From contig OMZV01000004.1 in NCBI GenBank assembly GCA_900315635.1, forward strand, positions 60,135 to 124,134: 64,000 bases of DNA. Direction: 5' to 3'. Below the pieces are notes generated by a model that did not search any database, had not been told where the DNA came from, and saw only the letters and a program-made list of their open reading frames with translations. Both the position numbers and the translations under genes were made by a program. Shown here in pieces: positions 33,419 through 43,464 of the stretch. Positions within the stretch are counted from its first letter, which is position 1. Every line of letters begins with the position of its first letter. Source of the stretch: an uncultured Prevotella sp. GTDB taxonomy: Bacteria; Bacteroidota; Bacteroidia; Bacteroidales; Bacteroidaceae.

Positions 33419-35548
33419 ATGCAACGTAAACTCCGCTTATTCATCTCAACGGCAATCCTGTCAGTTTCCATATACCCGGCAATAGCCGGCAACGGCGGCA
33501 AATCCAAGCCACAGTCAGGCAAACAAGCCATAGTCATCGACACCCGAACCGCCACCAACCGTTTCGACGGCATAGGAGTAGTCAACGGCGGCGGCGCAAC
33601 ATCAGTGCTTCTCAAGGACTACCCCGAGCCACAGCGCAGCCAGATACTCGACATGGTGTACAAGCCGAAATGGGGAGCGTCCGTCAGTGCCCTGCTTGTC
33701 GAGATACCCGGTGACGGCAATTCCACCCAAGGCTCCATGCCGAGTCACAGCCATTACCGCGGCGACTGCGACTTCAGCCGTGGCTATACATGGTGGATAC
33801 TACAGGAGGCGAAGCGCCGCAACCCCCACATCACCCTCGACGCAACGGCATGGAGTGCGCCACACTGGATAGGCAACGGCAATTTCTGGTCGCAGGACGC
33901 AGCCGACTATTACGTTTCCTGGCTCCAGGGACTCCGCCAGGTCTATGGCCTTGAACTCGACGCCATTGGCTGCCGCAACGAGCGTGGCGATAATTACCCG
34001 TTTGTCAAGGCACTCCGCCGGACCCTGAATGACAACGGATTCAGTAATGTCAAGGTACATGCTTTCGACAACTGGTATGACGGCAAGCTCAACTTCGTCA
34101 AGGACATGATGAAAGACTCGGCTCTCGCCAACTCCATCGACATCATCAGCGGACACACCTTTGGCATGGGAATTCCCGTGAAACCCGAGGAACTGGCAAT
34201 GGCCAAGCAACTCGGCAAGCCAATCTGGAACACCGAAGACCACGTCTATCTGAAAGGATTCGACTGCCTGATAACCATCGTCCGGTGCTTCAACCGCAAC
34301 TATATAGACAATGGTGTAACCAAAGTCGTCAACTGGTACGACATCGGCGGACTCTATCCGATGGAGCCTTACTCTGCCGACCCGCCAATGCTTCTCGCCT
34401 ACGAACCGTGGAGCGGCAACTACCACGTGCGCCGGTCGCTGTGGGGCTATGCCCATTACGGACAATTCACCGAGGCGGGATGGAAATATGTCGACAGCGG
34501 ATGCTGTCATCTCGATGGCGGAGGCACGATGGTAACGCTCATGAACGACAAGGGCGACTATTCCGTTATCATTGAGACAAAGGATGCGAAAGAGCCTCAG
34601 CAACTGTCAATGAAGCTCCACGGCAAACTGAGTCACAACGCTCTGTGCCAGTGGGTCAGCGACTCGCTGAGCCAGTTTGTACGCAAGGACGACATTAAGC
34701 TGTCCAGCGGCAAGTTCACCGTCACACTACAGCCCCGCACCGTCTACACATTCTCGACCACCCGAGGACAGCAGAAGGGCGAGTTCGCCGACATACCGAA
34801 GCCGAAGCCTTTCCCAATGCCATACTTCGACAACTTCGACGAACATGCCGACCCTGCCAAATGGGGCTGTCTGCCCCACTATTTTGCCGACATCATCGGA
34901 GCATTCGAGATTGTTCCGAGTCCTGACGGCAACGGTCACAGTCTGCGGCAAGTCGTGGGCTCACCGGCAAACTCATGGGCTCCCGACTGGAACTACTACA
35001 CCATCATTGGCGACTCGGCATGGCGTGACTATGAGGTGAGCGCCGACGTCTGGCTCAATCCCGGCGACAAGGCGGCGCTTATGGGCAGGCTATTTGATGT
35101 CGGGTTCGGATGGGGAGTTATCCCTAAAGGCTATTATCTGGAGATGGACGACCAAGGCAACTGCGCGATAGTCGAGACCTGCGGAAAGGTTGACAAGGAC
35201 AAGCTCGAGGGTGATGCCGAGCAACAAGCACTCATAAAGTCGGGTCGTGACAAGGGCCGCGGCGGCGAGCAGGAACTCGACTGCTGCCACGTCAGCGGGA
35301 TAACCCCATGCAAATGGCACAAACTGGCTATCCGCTTCGAGGGCAAGAAGATAACTGCTTTCGTCGACGGCATGCCTGTTCTGACTGCCGAGGACACTTA
35401 CGCCGAGCACGGAATGGCAGGACTTATGGCTGTGAAAGACGCCGATAAAGTAAGTACTCCATACTTCGACAATGTCAGTATCAGCCGGATTGGCAACAAC
35501 GCGACATCGCCGACAGCCACACCTGACATCAAGCCTCTATATCGTTGA
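33419..35548 (+). CDS. Secreted GH59 glycosidase (galactocerebrosidase-like)
   Basis: 709 residues with a signal peptide (about 1-23). The whole plan matches GH59: FDGIGVVNGGGATS near 49-62, YPEPQRSQILD, GASVSALLVEIPGDGNST, and the clan-A catalytic pair Glu188 (acid/base, CRNERGD) and Glu273 (nucleophile, IWNTEDH). The usual Trp before NE is replaced by Arg. A beta-sandwich and a C-terminal lectin-like domain (about 500-700, YFDNF...YFDNVSIS) follow, as in human galactocerebrosidase. The known human enzyme removes galactose from galactosylceramide; bacterial members are mostly of undetermined specificity (beta-galactosides are likely). Single gene with its own promoter. Confidence 0.87.
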   Translation: MQRKLRLFISTAILSVSIYPAIAGNGGKSKPQSGKQAIVIDTRTATNRFDGIGVVNGGGATSVLLKDYPEPQRSQILDMVYKPKWGASVSALLVEIPGDGNSTQGSMPSHSHYRGDCDFSRGYTWWILQEAKRRNPHITLDATAWSAPHWIGNGNFWSQDAADYYVSWLQGLRQVYGLELDAIGCRNERGDNYPFVKALRRTLNDNGFSNVKVHAFDNWYDGKLNFVKDMMKDSALANSIDIISGHTFGMGIPVKPEELAMAKQLGKPIWNTEDHVYLKGFDCLITIVRCFNRNYIDNGVTKVVNWYDIGGLYPMEPYSADPPMLLAYEPWSGNYHVRRSLWGYAHYGQFTEAGWKYVDSGCCHLDGGGTMVTLMNDKGDYSVIIETKDAKEPQQLSMKLHGKLSHNALCQWVSDSLSQFVRKDDIKLSSGKFTVTLQPRTVYTFSTTRGQQKGEFADIPKPKPFPMPYFDNFDEHADPAKWGCLPHYFADIIGAFEIVPSPDGNGHSLRQVVGSPANSWAPDWNYYTIIGDSAWRDYEVSADVWLNPGDKAALMGRLFDVGFGWGVIPKGYYLEMDDQGNCAIVETCGKVDKDKLEGDAEQQALIKSGRDKGRGGEQELDCCHVSGITPCKWHKLAIRFEGKKITAFVDGMPVLTAEDTYAEHGMAGLMAVKDADKVSTPYFDNVSISRIGNNATSPTATPDIKPLYR

Positions 35549-35606
35549 ATTGTAAGTAATTCCGTTAAAAATCTCAAAAAAATTAGCAATCATAATATAT
35601 AATCAC

Positions 35607-35614
35607 TACTTTTG
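35607..35614 (+). promoter_or_regulatory. -7 box of the DUF1573 gene
   Basis: TACTTTTG, 64 bases before the ATG; no clear -33 element. Confidence 0.4.
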
Positions 35615-35678
35615 CAACCAAATAGGTTATAACTTGCTGTCAATTCAGCGAATTAGTGTTTAATGTAGAAAGGTTATT

Positions 35679-36062
35679 ATGAAGAAGTATTTACTTATAG
35701 CTCTGATGATTATAAGCGGAATAAGCTTCGCTTCAGCACAGTCAGAGATACGTTTTGACAAACTGACCGTCAACTTCGGAACTTTCTCCGAGGCAAATCC
35801 TGTCAAGAAGACTACATTCACCTTCACCAATGTCGGCAATCAGCCACTGGTCATCAATCAGGTTGTTGCCAGCTGCGGCTGCACAGTTCCAAAGTATGAC
35901 AAGCGTCCTATTGCTCCCGGACAGAAGGGAACAATAGACGTCACCTACAATGGCAAGGGCAAATTCCCCGGTCACTTCAAGAAGAGTATTACAGTCCGCA
36001 CCAACGGCAAAGTGGAAATGACCCGCTTGTATGTCGAAGGTGAAATGACTGAAAGTAAATGA
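35679..36062 (+). CDS. DUF1573 secreted protein
   Basis: 127 residues; signal peptide about 1-20 (ASAQ). One DUF1573 domain with the characteristic NVGNQPLVINQVVASCGCTVP stretch (about 51-70) and APGQKGTIDVTYN. The fold is an immunoglobulin-like beta-sandwich. Bacteroidota carry many such proteins; the role is not established, though the paired cysteines of CGC may bind metal or redox partners. Monocistronic, followed by the repeat element. Confidence 0.85.
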   Translation: MKKYLLIALMIISGISFASAQSEIRFDKLTVNFGTFSEANPVKKTTFTFTNVGNQPLVINQVVASCGCTVPKYDKRPIAPGQKGTIDVTYNGKGKFPGHFKKSITVRTNGKVEMTRLYVEGEMTESK

Positions 36063-36097
36063 CGTGAATTACAGAAAATTATTAACACAAATGCGAA

Positions 36098-36202
36098 AGG
36101 TGCCGTTTTAGCTTGTAAAACGGCACCTTTTATCGTTTAATTGGGTATCTTTTACCCTGTAAAAGATACCTTTTATCGTTTAATAGGCGCATCAAAGATG
36201 CC
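36098..36202. repeat. Interspersed intergenic repeat, copy C
   Basis: A rearranged copy: GGTGCCGTTTTA/TAAAACGGCACC hairpin, then TTGGGTATCTTTTACCCTGTAAAAGATACC hairpin-forming units (given here as one 19-base arm each side) and TCGTTTAATAGG. It shares the RGGYATCTTTTAC and CGTTTA modules with the copies near 10.4 and 24.2 kb. Confidence 0.65.
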
Positions 36203-36280
36203 GGTCAACCTCTCCGAGGCTGAACCTTTACCTTACAAATGTTTGCACAGCTTACTCTGTTGCTTTTTGAAGATTTTTTT

Positions 36281-36310
36281 TTGTTATGTTAGGATTTTAT
36301 TGTATTTTTG
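36281..36310 (+). promoter_or_regulatory. Promoter of the 69-residue peptide gene
   Basis: TTG (36281-36283), 19 bases, TATTTTTG (36303-36310). The leader is about 145 bases and contains an 11-codon open frame (36369-36404, ATG to TAA). Confidence 0.6.
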
Positions 36311-36458
36311 TATGGTCTTACAGTTGTTTCATTTTACTTTTAGCACCAAGTATAGTGAAATTTCTGTTATGACAAAATCCCGTACAACTTTTTGTTGCAC
36401 ATAAACTCATAAATAAAAATATACTAAGGTGCTGTAGATCAAAGGTATAGGATAAACT

Positions 36459-36668
36459 ATGAAGAAAAAAAATTATGTTAAGCCAATAGCTTGCTGTATA
36501 GTTTCGTATAGCAACACTCATTTATTGGCCGGAAGTGAATCTTGGGCCCCATACCCTGATGCACCAGCCGCCAAGAAAAACACCCTGAGTTCAGAGGAAA
36601 CTTATTTTGAGGACCAGTATCAATCAAATAGTGTCGCTGGTTCAACAAAGAATTTGTGGAATGATTAA
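36459..36668 (+). CDS. 69-residue leader-peptide-like protein
   Basis: Begins MKKKNYVKP, has a Cys pair (ACC) and then LLAGSESW near residue 25-32, followed by a Pro/Ala, acidic tail. The plan (basic start, Y-x-K-P, then L-L-A-G-S) is one I associate with a very common class of short Bacteroidota peptides of unknown role that look like precursors with a leader and a core. No modifying enzyme, protease-transporter or immunity gene is adjacent. The local sequence is AT-rich compared with its neighbours. Confidence 0.62.
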   Translation: MKKKNYVKPIACCIVSYSNTHLLAGSESWAPYPDAPAAKKNTLSSEETYFEDQYQSNSVAGSTKNLWND

Positions 36669-36730
36669 TGCTGACATTGTAGCTTGTGTTATCATAATCA
36701 ACGATTTACGGACACCGTCTTTCTTTTAGT

Positions 36731-37903
36731 TTAATCCATTCTGTTCTTATAATCCTCATACGTGAACCGTCTCAGAACTTCGAGCTCGCCATCGGTATGC
36801 AGCAATGCTATTGCCGGATGGTGGATACCGTTGAACATGTTTGTCTTCACTGTTGTATAGTGGAGCATGTCCTCGAAGATTATGTTCTCGCCGACTTGCA
36901 GTTCATGGTCGAAAGCCCATGAGCCCATGAAGTCGCCGGAAAGACATGAACAGCCACCCAAGCGATATACGAATGTTGAATGAGGAGTGTTGTGTGAGGA
37001 ATTATCAATGATTTTAGCTCCACGGACAACGGGCATGTAAGGCATTTCGAGACAGTCGGGCATGTGGCAGGTGAAACTGACATTCAGGATGGCTGTCTTG
37101 ATGCCATGATCTTCAACGACGTCGACGACTTGTGCAACCAGCGGACCCGTCTGCCATCCGAAAGCACTGCCGGGCTCCAGGATAATGTGGAGATTAGGAT
37201 AGCGCTTATGGAACTCACGCATCATGTTTATGAGCAAGCCGACGTCATAATCCTTACGTGTCATGAGATGTCCGCCACCGAAGTTTATCCATTCCAACTG
37301 CGGGAACCACTTCGAGAACTTTTCCTCGATGTGCTTAAGGGTACGCCGGAAGACGTCGGAACCACTCTCACAATGGCAGTGGCAATGGAATCCGGTTATG
37401 TCGGAAGGCAGGGTCTCAGGCAGCTTGTCGGCGGTGATGCCGAACCGGGTGCCGGGAGCGCAAGGGTTGTAGAGCAGAGTCCCGACCTCACTGTATTCAG
37501 GGTTAACCCGAAGACCGAGCTTCAGCTTCGGGTTAACCTTGAGTGCACGTTCATGGAAACGCCCGTACTGAGTGAGCGAATTGAACGATATGTGGGACGA
37601 GTATCTTGATATTTCGTCAATCTCCGCATCGGTCTGTGCCGGTGTGAAGGTATGGACAGGAGCGCCGAACTCTTCGAACCCGAGCCGTGCCTCATAGAGG
37701 CTGCTCGCCGTTGTCGACGAGACATACTCACGGAAGATGGGGAATGTCTTCCACAGTGCGTAAGCCTTGAAAGCCAGTATAATCTCGATGTCGGACTCAC
37801 GGGCCACACGGCTGATCAGTTCCAGATTGCCGCGCAGCCGTGATTCCTCAAGAATATACATCGGCTCATGAATGTTCTCAAAAGTCGTGCTGTTTACTTT
37901 CAT
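36731..37903 (-). CDS. nspC: Carboxynorspermidine decarboxylase
   Basis: 390 residues from the ATG at 37903; a TTG one codon upstream is not needed. It is a fold-III PLP decarboxylase: Lys46 in AFKAYALW holds PLP, INFGGGH and LEPGSAFG bind the phosphate, and GFHCHCHCESGSD is the NspC type of the substrate loop. It makes spermidine or norspermidine from the carboxylated precursor, the polyamine route used by most Bacteroidota. The carboxyspermidine dehydrogenase partner is not in the window. Confidence 0.93.
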   Translation of the reverse strand: MKVNSTTFENIHEPMYILEESRLRGNLELISRVARESDIEIILAFKAYALWKTFPIFREYVSSTTASSLYEARLGFEEFGAPVHTFTPAQTDAEIDEISRYSSHISFNSLTQYGRFHERALKVNPKLKLGLRVNPEYSEVGTLLYNPCAPGTRFGITADKLPETLPSDITGFHCHCHCESGSDVFRRTLKHIEEKFSKWFPQLEWINFGGGHLMTRKDYDVGLLINMMREFHKRYPNLHIILEPGSAFGWQTGPLVAQVVDVVEDHGIKTAILNVSFTCHMPDCLEMPYMPVVRGAKIIDNSSHNTPHSTFVYRLGGCSCLSGDFMGSWAFDHELQVGENIIFEDMLHYTTVKTNMFNGIHHPAIALLHTDGELEVLRRFTYEDYKNRMD

Positions 37904-37990
37904 CAATTGATTTAGTTTTAATGGATATAATCGGATTTTTTATAAGATAAACCCATAAAAACATCTTTCCTTGTGGAACTGAAATGCTCC

Positions 37991-40816
37991 TTATTTATTC
38001 TTTACCGCATTCATTGTTACACGAACGTGGTTGCCGGCAGAGAGTACGGTGTTGGCAATCTCGCCTACCGACTGCGGTGTTACAGCCTTCAGAGCCTCGT
38101 CGAAGCCAGTGTACTTATCGACACCATAGACTGCATAGTCGGAGAGGACATCCAGCCAGTAGCTGTTCTTCTTGACATTGTCGGCATGGCTCTTCAGGAT
38201 AGCCTCACGACCCTTCTGTACATCGTCGGCTGTAACCCACTTTGCAGTGTTGGTCACAATGCTGTCGGCGAGCATCTCGGCACGTGCGGTCTTCTCCGGA
38301 TTGGTCTGCAACTGCGATGTGATGAGGATGTAAGTTCCGGTAAGGTCGTTGTCCATACGTGCGCTTGGCTGCGGAGTGTAGGCAGCGCTCTCCTGCTCAC
38401 GGATGATGTCGAACTCCTTGTTCCACAGAACCTGGGCGAGGACGTTGGTGTTGACAAGGTTCTTAAGAGTGAACGGAACCTTAGCCGAGCGGTAGAGGTC
38501 CATTGTTACGCTCTGCGGAGTAGCCATAGCTTTGGTGAACTCACGCTTGACTTTTCCTTCGGTATAGAAACGGTTATCCTCAACATTAGCCTTTTCCTTC
38601 TTGCCCGGCAGCGATGCGATGTACTGTGCGATGAGCGGACGGATCTTCTGCTCGTCGAAGCTTCCGACGAATATGAATGTGAAGTCGGCAGCATTGCTGA
38701 ACATCTTGTTGCGGATAGAGAATACATTGGCGAAGTTGACGTTGTCGAGCTGGTCGGCATCAGGAGTGAGATTATCGGCGTGTTGGCTGTGCTCATAGTA
38801 ATCGGCTGAGTCGCTGATAACGGCGTCAGGATTGTCATACTTGGCTGAGATCTGGCTCTTGAGCATCTGCATGATCTGCTGCTCGAAGGACTCGTCCCTC
38901 TTTGAGCCGGTGAAGCAGAGGTTTATAGCCTGCATCATTGTCTCGAGGTTCTCATTGGTTGTCGAGCCGTTGATGTAGTGCAGGTCGTTGCTTATGCCGT
39001 CGGAAACCTCAGTCTGAGTGCGCTGTGCCAGACTGACGAGGTCCATGACGCTCTTTGTGCCCAGTCCGTGAAGACTGTAGAGCTCGTCGAACAGCTGACG
39101 GGTGACGAGGTTTTCTTTCTTTGCGACAGCATTACCACCAGGAGCTACAGCCATGGCGAGTATCTCGTTGGCCTTGAAGTCGGTCTTCTTGAGGATAACC
39201 TTGGCACCATTAGAGAGGGTGAGCTCTGTGTAGCCGAGGGCTGCATTCTTCTTTTCCCTGGTTATCTTGCCCGGTGTCGGGAGTACTTTCATGAGAGGTT
39301 CCTCCTTGAATGTATCGACAGGAGCGGTGACCTCAGCCTTGCGCACCTCGTCGACAATCTTCTTCATCTCGTCGACAGTGATGACAGGCTTGCCGTCCTT
39401 CTGCTGTGCAAGAGCTGCGATGGCGAGGTTCTGCGGGTCAATGCTGAAGTTGCGCGGCAGAGCCATATTCAGCATTTGCAGGTTGAGCATCGGCAGAATC
39501 TGGCTGTGAATAGGATATAGCTCCTCGACAGTTGAAGTCGGCTCATGGTTCAGATAGTTCTCGATGCAATTCTGCGCGTAGGCATCATTGGTGATGGTCT
39601 TGCGGTTGTTGTACTGCTTGTCGAGTTCTGCCTTCATGGTTTCCTTAGCCTGCTTGAGCTCCGACTCGGTGAATCCGAACTCGGCAACACGCTTCATCTC
39701 GGTCAGAGCCTGGCGCAGAGCCTCAGCCTCCTTGCCCGGTTTCGGCAGAACCTGTGTGGTCTGAGCCTGACGGGTGCGTGATGTCATATAGTCGCCGTCG
39801 TAGGTTGAGACGCTGACGAATGCTGCATCAGGCTGCTGTGACAGGCGGCGCAGACGGTCGTTGAACATTGAAGAGCCCAGTTCACGCATGTCGTCATAGA
39901 GGACGTAGGCCACGGTCTGCTTCATTGCTGAATCGACAACTTCGTCCTTATGAGAGATGAGGAAGTAGGTTGCAGGCATCTCCTTGTCGCTTCCGGCAAA
40001 GTAGAGAGTAGTGTCGTTGTCGGCAACCTGCAGGTCGGTAGCCTTGTGGGCTGTCTTTGGAACAGGCAGCGGCGAGAAGAGTTTCTTCACCTTTGCCTCC
40101 CACTTGTGCGGGTCGATGTCGCCGACGATGACGATAGCCTGGTTTGCCGGGTAATACCACTTATGGTAGTAGTCGCGCAGACGGTTGGAGTTGCAGTGGT
40201 CGATGACGTCCATGCTTCCGATAACGGTGCGTGTGCCATAGCGGCTGTCAGGATAGAGGTATGGCAGAGCCTGATAGAGCAGGCGCTGTGGTGCTCCGTG
40301 GCTGCGGTACTCGTTGTGGACGACGTCACGCTGCTCGTTGAGCTGCTTCTCGTCGAGGGTCAGTCCTTCCGACCAGTCGCTCAGCAGAAGCAGGCAGCTG
40401 TCGAGGGCGCTCTCACGGTCGTTGCTCACGCCATTGACGTGGTAGACGGTGTGGTCGGCGGTAGTGAAGGCGTTCCACTGTGCTCCGAGTCCGTCCATGA
40501 ACTTCGTTACTGAATCGTCAGGGAAATGCTTCGAGCCATTGAAAGCCATGTGCTCAAGGAAGTGAGCCAGTCCGTCCTGGTCGTCCTCCTCCTGAACGGC
40601 TCCCACACGCTGGGCTATGTAGAAGTTGACCTTTCCCTCAGGATAGTTGTTGTGACGGATGTAATAGGTCAGTCCGTTGTCGAGACGACCTGTTACCACT
40701 GCCGTGTCGGCAGGCAGCGGCGGCATGACTGCGCCCTGAGCCTCATTATTCTCCTGGGCGAGAACAGGGCTTGCGCTGACGAGCAGGGCCGCTACTAATA
40801 AGTGTTTGATTTTCAT
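37991..40816 (-). CDS. Secreted M16 zinc peptidase
   Basis: 941 residues; signal peptide about 1-20 (VLAQ). The inverted zinc motif HFLEH (about residue 86-90) with the distal Glu in NEQRDVVHNEYRSHG about 75 residues later marks the active N-terminal M16 domain. Three more M16-fold domains follow, the usual four-domain pitrilysin layout. It degrades peptides in the periplasm or outside. The last gene of a small minus-strand pair with the helicase-associated-like protein 10 bases upstream. Confidence 0.92.
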   Translation of the reverse strand: MKIKHLLVAALLVSASPVLAQENNEAQGAVMPPLPADTAVVTGRLDNGLTYYIRHNNYPEGKVNFYIAQRVGAVQEEDDQDGLAHFLEHMAFNGSKHFPDDSVTKFMDGLGAQWNAFTTADHTVYHVNGVSNDRESALDSCLLLLSDWSEGLTLDEKQLNEQRDVVHNEYRSHGAPQRLLYQALPYLYPDSRYGTRTVIGSMDVIDHCNSNRLRDYYHKWYYPANQAIVIVGDIDPHKWEAKVKKLFSPLPVPKTAHKATDLQVADNDTTLYFAGSDKEMPATYFLISHKDEVVDSAMKQTVAYVLYDDMRELGSSMFNDRLRRLSQQPDAAFVSVSTYDGDYMTSRTRQAQTTQVLPKPGKEAEALRQALTEMKRVAEFGFTESELKQAKETMKAELDKQYNNRKTITNDAYAQNCIENYLNHEPTSTVEELYPIHSQILPMLNLQMLNMALPRNFSIDPQNLAIAALAQQKDGKPVITVDEMKKIVDEVRKAEVTAPVDTFKEEPLMKVLPTPGKITREKKNAALGYTELTLSNGAKVILKKTDFKANEILAMAVAPGGNAVAKKENLVTRQLFDELYSLHGLGTKSVMDLVSLAQRTQTEVSDGISNDLHYINGSTTNENLETMMQAINLCFTGSKRDESFEQQIMQMLKSQISAKYDNPDAVISDSADYYEHSQHADNLTPDADQLDNVNFANVFSIRNKMFSNAADFTFIFVGSFDEQKIRPLIAQYIASLPGKKEKANVEDNRFYTEGKVKREFTKAMATPQSVTMDLYRSAKVPFTLKNLVNTNVLAQVLWNKEFDIIREQESAAYTPQPSARMDNDLTGTYILITSQLQTNPEKTARAEMLADSIVTNTAKWVTADDVQKGREAILKSHADNVKKNSYWLDVLSDYAVYGVDKYTGFDEALKAVTPQSVGEIANTVLSAGNHVRVTMNAVKNK

Positions 40817-40825
40817 CTGATTATG

Positions 40826-41098
40826 TTATGTATTTGATGGATTATCTTCAGGTTTGTCCTCATGGGCGTATGCATACTGATTGACACGGCGATAGGTTGC
40901 CGAAAGGGCACAGAGCTCATTGAACCTTTCCAGCCGCTTGCCTTGAAGGAGTCCTTTGTTGCGAAGCTTGCGGTTATGCTTTGCCCAGTTGACAAGACGC
41001 ATCTCCTCGGGATGATGCTTCGACGGACTGCGCTTGTTCTTCTTCAGGAAGCGCATGTAATCCCGCCACTTCGAAAGCCATAGTTCATCGTGTGTCAT
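40826..41098 (-). CDS. Small helicase-associated-domain-like protein
   Basis: 90 residues from the ATG at 41098; the longer upstream frame has no support. The motif set W..Y..FL, PSKHHPEEMRLVNW, NKGLL, ERFNELC resembles the helicase-associated (HA) domain, here standing alone. Such single domains are frequent in Bacteroides and Prevotella and may bind nucleic acid. It lies directly before the M16 peptidase. Confidence 0.65.
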   Translation of the reverse strand: MTHDELWLSKWRDYMRFLKKNKRSPSKHHPEEMRLVNWAKHNRKLRNKGLLQGKRLERFNELCALSATYRRVNQYAYAHEDKPEDNPSNT

Positions 41099-41286
41099 AG
41101 TCCTAAGTATTGCAGTAATGTATATAAATATGCCATTTAACAATGCAAAACTACATATTATTTTCCTATTTGCCAAATATTAGTGATTAATTTTATACAA
41201 CAAATAACAGAATCGTAACCATATTGGCACATTTTTTGCATTAGCCACGGTAGTAATCAAATTGAAAACAATTAAAATTTAATAAT

Positions 41287-43344
41287 ATGCAAAAAGGTAA
41301 TATAGGTGTAACGACAGAGAACATCTTCCCTGTCATAAAGAAATTCCTTTATTCAGATCATGAGATTTTCCTGCGTGAGATGGTCAGTAATGCTGTCGAC
41401 GCAACCCAGAAGCTCAAGACTCTGATACGCCAAGGCGACTTCAAAGGCGATGCAGGCGACCTGACCGTTCACGTCAAACTCGACGAGAAGGCAGGCACTC
41501 TGACCATCAGCGACCGTGGTATCGGTATGACCGCCGAGGAAATTGACAAGTACATCAACCAGATAGCATTCTCCGGAGTCACGGACTTCCTGGAGAAATA
41601 CAAGGACAAGGCTGACGCCATAATCGGTCACTTCGGACTGGGTTTCTACTCTTCGTTCATGGTTTCGAAGAAGGTGGAGATTGTCACAAAGAGCTACAAG
41701 GAAGGCTCGAAGGCTGTAAAGTGGTCGTGTGACGGTACTCCGGAGTTCACTCTCGACGATGCCGAGAAGGACGACCGTGGTACGGACATTATCCTTTACA
41801 TTGCCGACGACTGCAAGGAGTTCCTGCAGAAGCAGCGCATTCAGGACTTGCTCAACAAATACTGCAAGTTCATGCCAGTGCCAATAGCTTTCGGAAAGAA
41901 GACCGAATGGAAGGACGGCAAGCAGGTTGATACCGACGAGGACAACATTATTAATAATGTAGAGCCGCTGTGGACAAAGACTCCGAGCACTCTGAAGGAT
42001 GAGGACTACAAGAAGTTCTATCACGTTCTCTTCCCTATGAACGACGACCCGCTGTTCTGGATTCACCTGAATGTCGACTACCCGTTCCACTTGACCGGTA
42101 TCCTGTACTTCCCGAAGATAAAGAACAACCTCGACTTGCAGCGCAACAAGATTCAGCTGTACTCTAACCAGGTGTTCGTCACCGACCATGTCGAGGGCAT
42201 TGTCCCGGACTTCCTGACACTGCTTCATGGTGTCATCGACTCACCGGATATTCCATTGAACGTAAGCCGCAGCTACCTGCAGGCTGACTCTAACGTCAAG
42301 AAGATTTCTAACTACATTGAGAAGAAGGTAGCCGATCGTCTGCAGAGTATCTTCAAGACCAACCGTAAGGAGTTCGAGGAGAAATGGGACGACTTGAAGC
42401 TCTTCATCAACTACGGAATGCTCTCTGAGCCGGAGACTTTCTACGACCGTGCCAAGGACTTCGCCCTGATGAAGGATACTGAGGGCAAGTACTACAGCTT
42501 CGATGAGTACAAGAAGCTCATTGAGGGCAACCAGACCGACAAGAACAAGGTGCTTGTCTATCTGTATGCCACCAACAAGGAAGACCAGTATACTTACATC
42601 GAGGCTGCCAAGGCTAAGGGCTACAGCGTCCTGATGCTCGACGGACAGCTGGATGTGCCGACAATATCGCTGCTGGAGCAGAAGTTCTCACAGAGCCGCT
42701 TCGTCCGTGTCGACTCGGACATCATCGACCGACTGATAGTCAAGGAGGACGCTCCGAAGAGTACTCTCGACAACGACCAGCGTGACATTCTGTCACAAGT
42801 ATTCCGCAGTCAGATGCCTACACTCGAGAAGAAGGAATTCGGTGTTGAGGTTCAGAACCTCGGCGAGCAGTCTCAGCCGATAATCCTCACGGAGAATGAG
42901 TACATGCGCCGTATGAAGGAGATTAGCAAGTACCAGCAGGGCATGAGCTTCTACGGTCAGATGCCGGACTCCTACAGTGTTGTGCTTAACGCCGACCACC
43001 CGCTCATCAAGAAGGTTCTCGACGAGGAGACTCAGGCTACCGAAGGCGAGTTGAAGCCGGTAAGCAGTGAGCTGAAGGGTCAGCAGGCTCGTCTGGCAGC
43101 TCTTCATCAGAGCCAGAGCAAGAAGAAGGCTGAGGAGATCACGAAGGAAGAGAAGGACGACCTTCAGAATACTGAGAAGACCGTCAACGACCTCCGTGAC
43201 AAGAAGAACGAGATTATCGCCAACCACGCCAAGGACAACAAGGTTGTCCATGAGCTTATCGACCTCGCACTCCTGCAGAACGGAATGCTTAAGGGCGCAG
43301 CTCTCGACAAGTTCCTGAAGCGTTCGGTTGAAATGATTGGTTAA
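41287..43344 (+). CDS. htpG: Chaperone HtpG (Hsp90)
   Basis: 685 residues. ATP-binding GHKL features: EMVSNAVDA (about 30-38), ISDRGIGMT (about 77-85), GHFGLGFYSSFM (about 118-129). Middle domain with NVSRSYLQ and the catalytic Arg; the C-terminal dimerisation part is charged and lacks MEEVD, as in bacteria. An ATP-dependent chaperone for stress and folding. Single gene with terminator. Confidence 0.96.
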   Translation: MQKGNIGVTTENIFPVIKKFLYSDHEIFLREMVSNAVDATQKLKTLIRQGDFKGDAGDLTVHVKLDEKAGTLTISDRGIGMTAEEIDKYINQIAFSGVTDFLEKYKDKADAIIGHFGLGFYSSFMVSKKVEIVTKSYKEGSKAVKWSCDGTPEFTLDDAEKDDRGTDIILYIADDCKEFLQKQRIQDLLNKYCKFMPVPIAFGKKTEWKDGKQVDTDEDNIINNVEPLWTKTPSTLKDEDYKKFYHVLFPMNDDPLFWIHLNVDYPFHLTGILYFPKIKNNLDLQRNKIQLYSNQVFVTDHVEGIVPDFLTLLHGVIDSPDIPLNVSRSYLQADSNVKKISNYIEKKVADRLQSIFKTNRKEFEEKWDDLKLFINYGMLSEPETFYDRAKDFALMKDTEGKYYSFDEYKKLIEGNQTDKNKVLVYLYATNKEDQYTYIEAAKAKGYSVLMLDGQLDVPTISLLEQKFSQSRFVRVDSDIIDRLIVKEDAPKSTLDNDQRDILSQVFRSQMPTLEKKEFGVEVQNLGEQSQPIILTENEYMRRMKEISKYQQGMSFYGQMPDSYSVVLNADHPLIKKVLDEETQATEGELKPVSSELKGQQARLAALHQSQSKKKAEEITKEEKDDLQNTEKTVNDLRDKKNEIIANHAKDNKVVHELIDLALLQNGMLKGAALDKFLKRSVEMIG

Positions 43345-43464
43345 CAACTGGGGCACGATTGGACGTTAAACGCAAAGTGATTAGTCGTTAAACGGTTCAT
43401 GAATGAATGAATGATATTTGGGTTCCATCCGGACAAAACAGGATGGGACTCTCCGGAATAAAAG

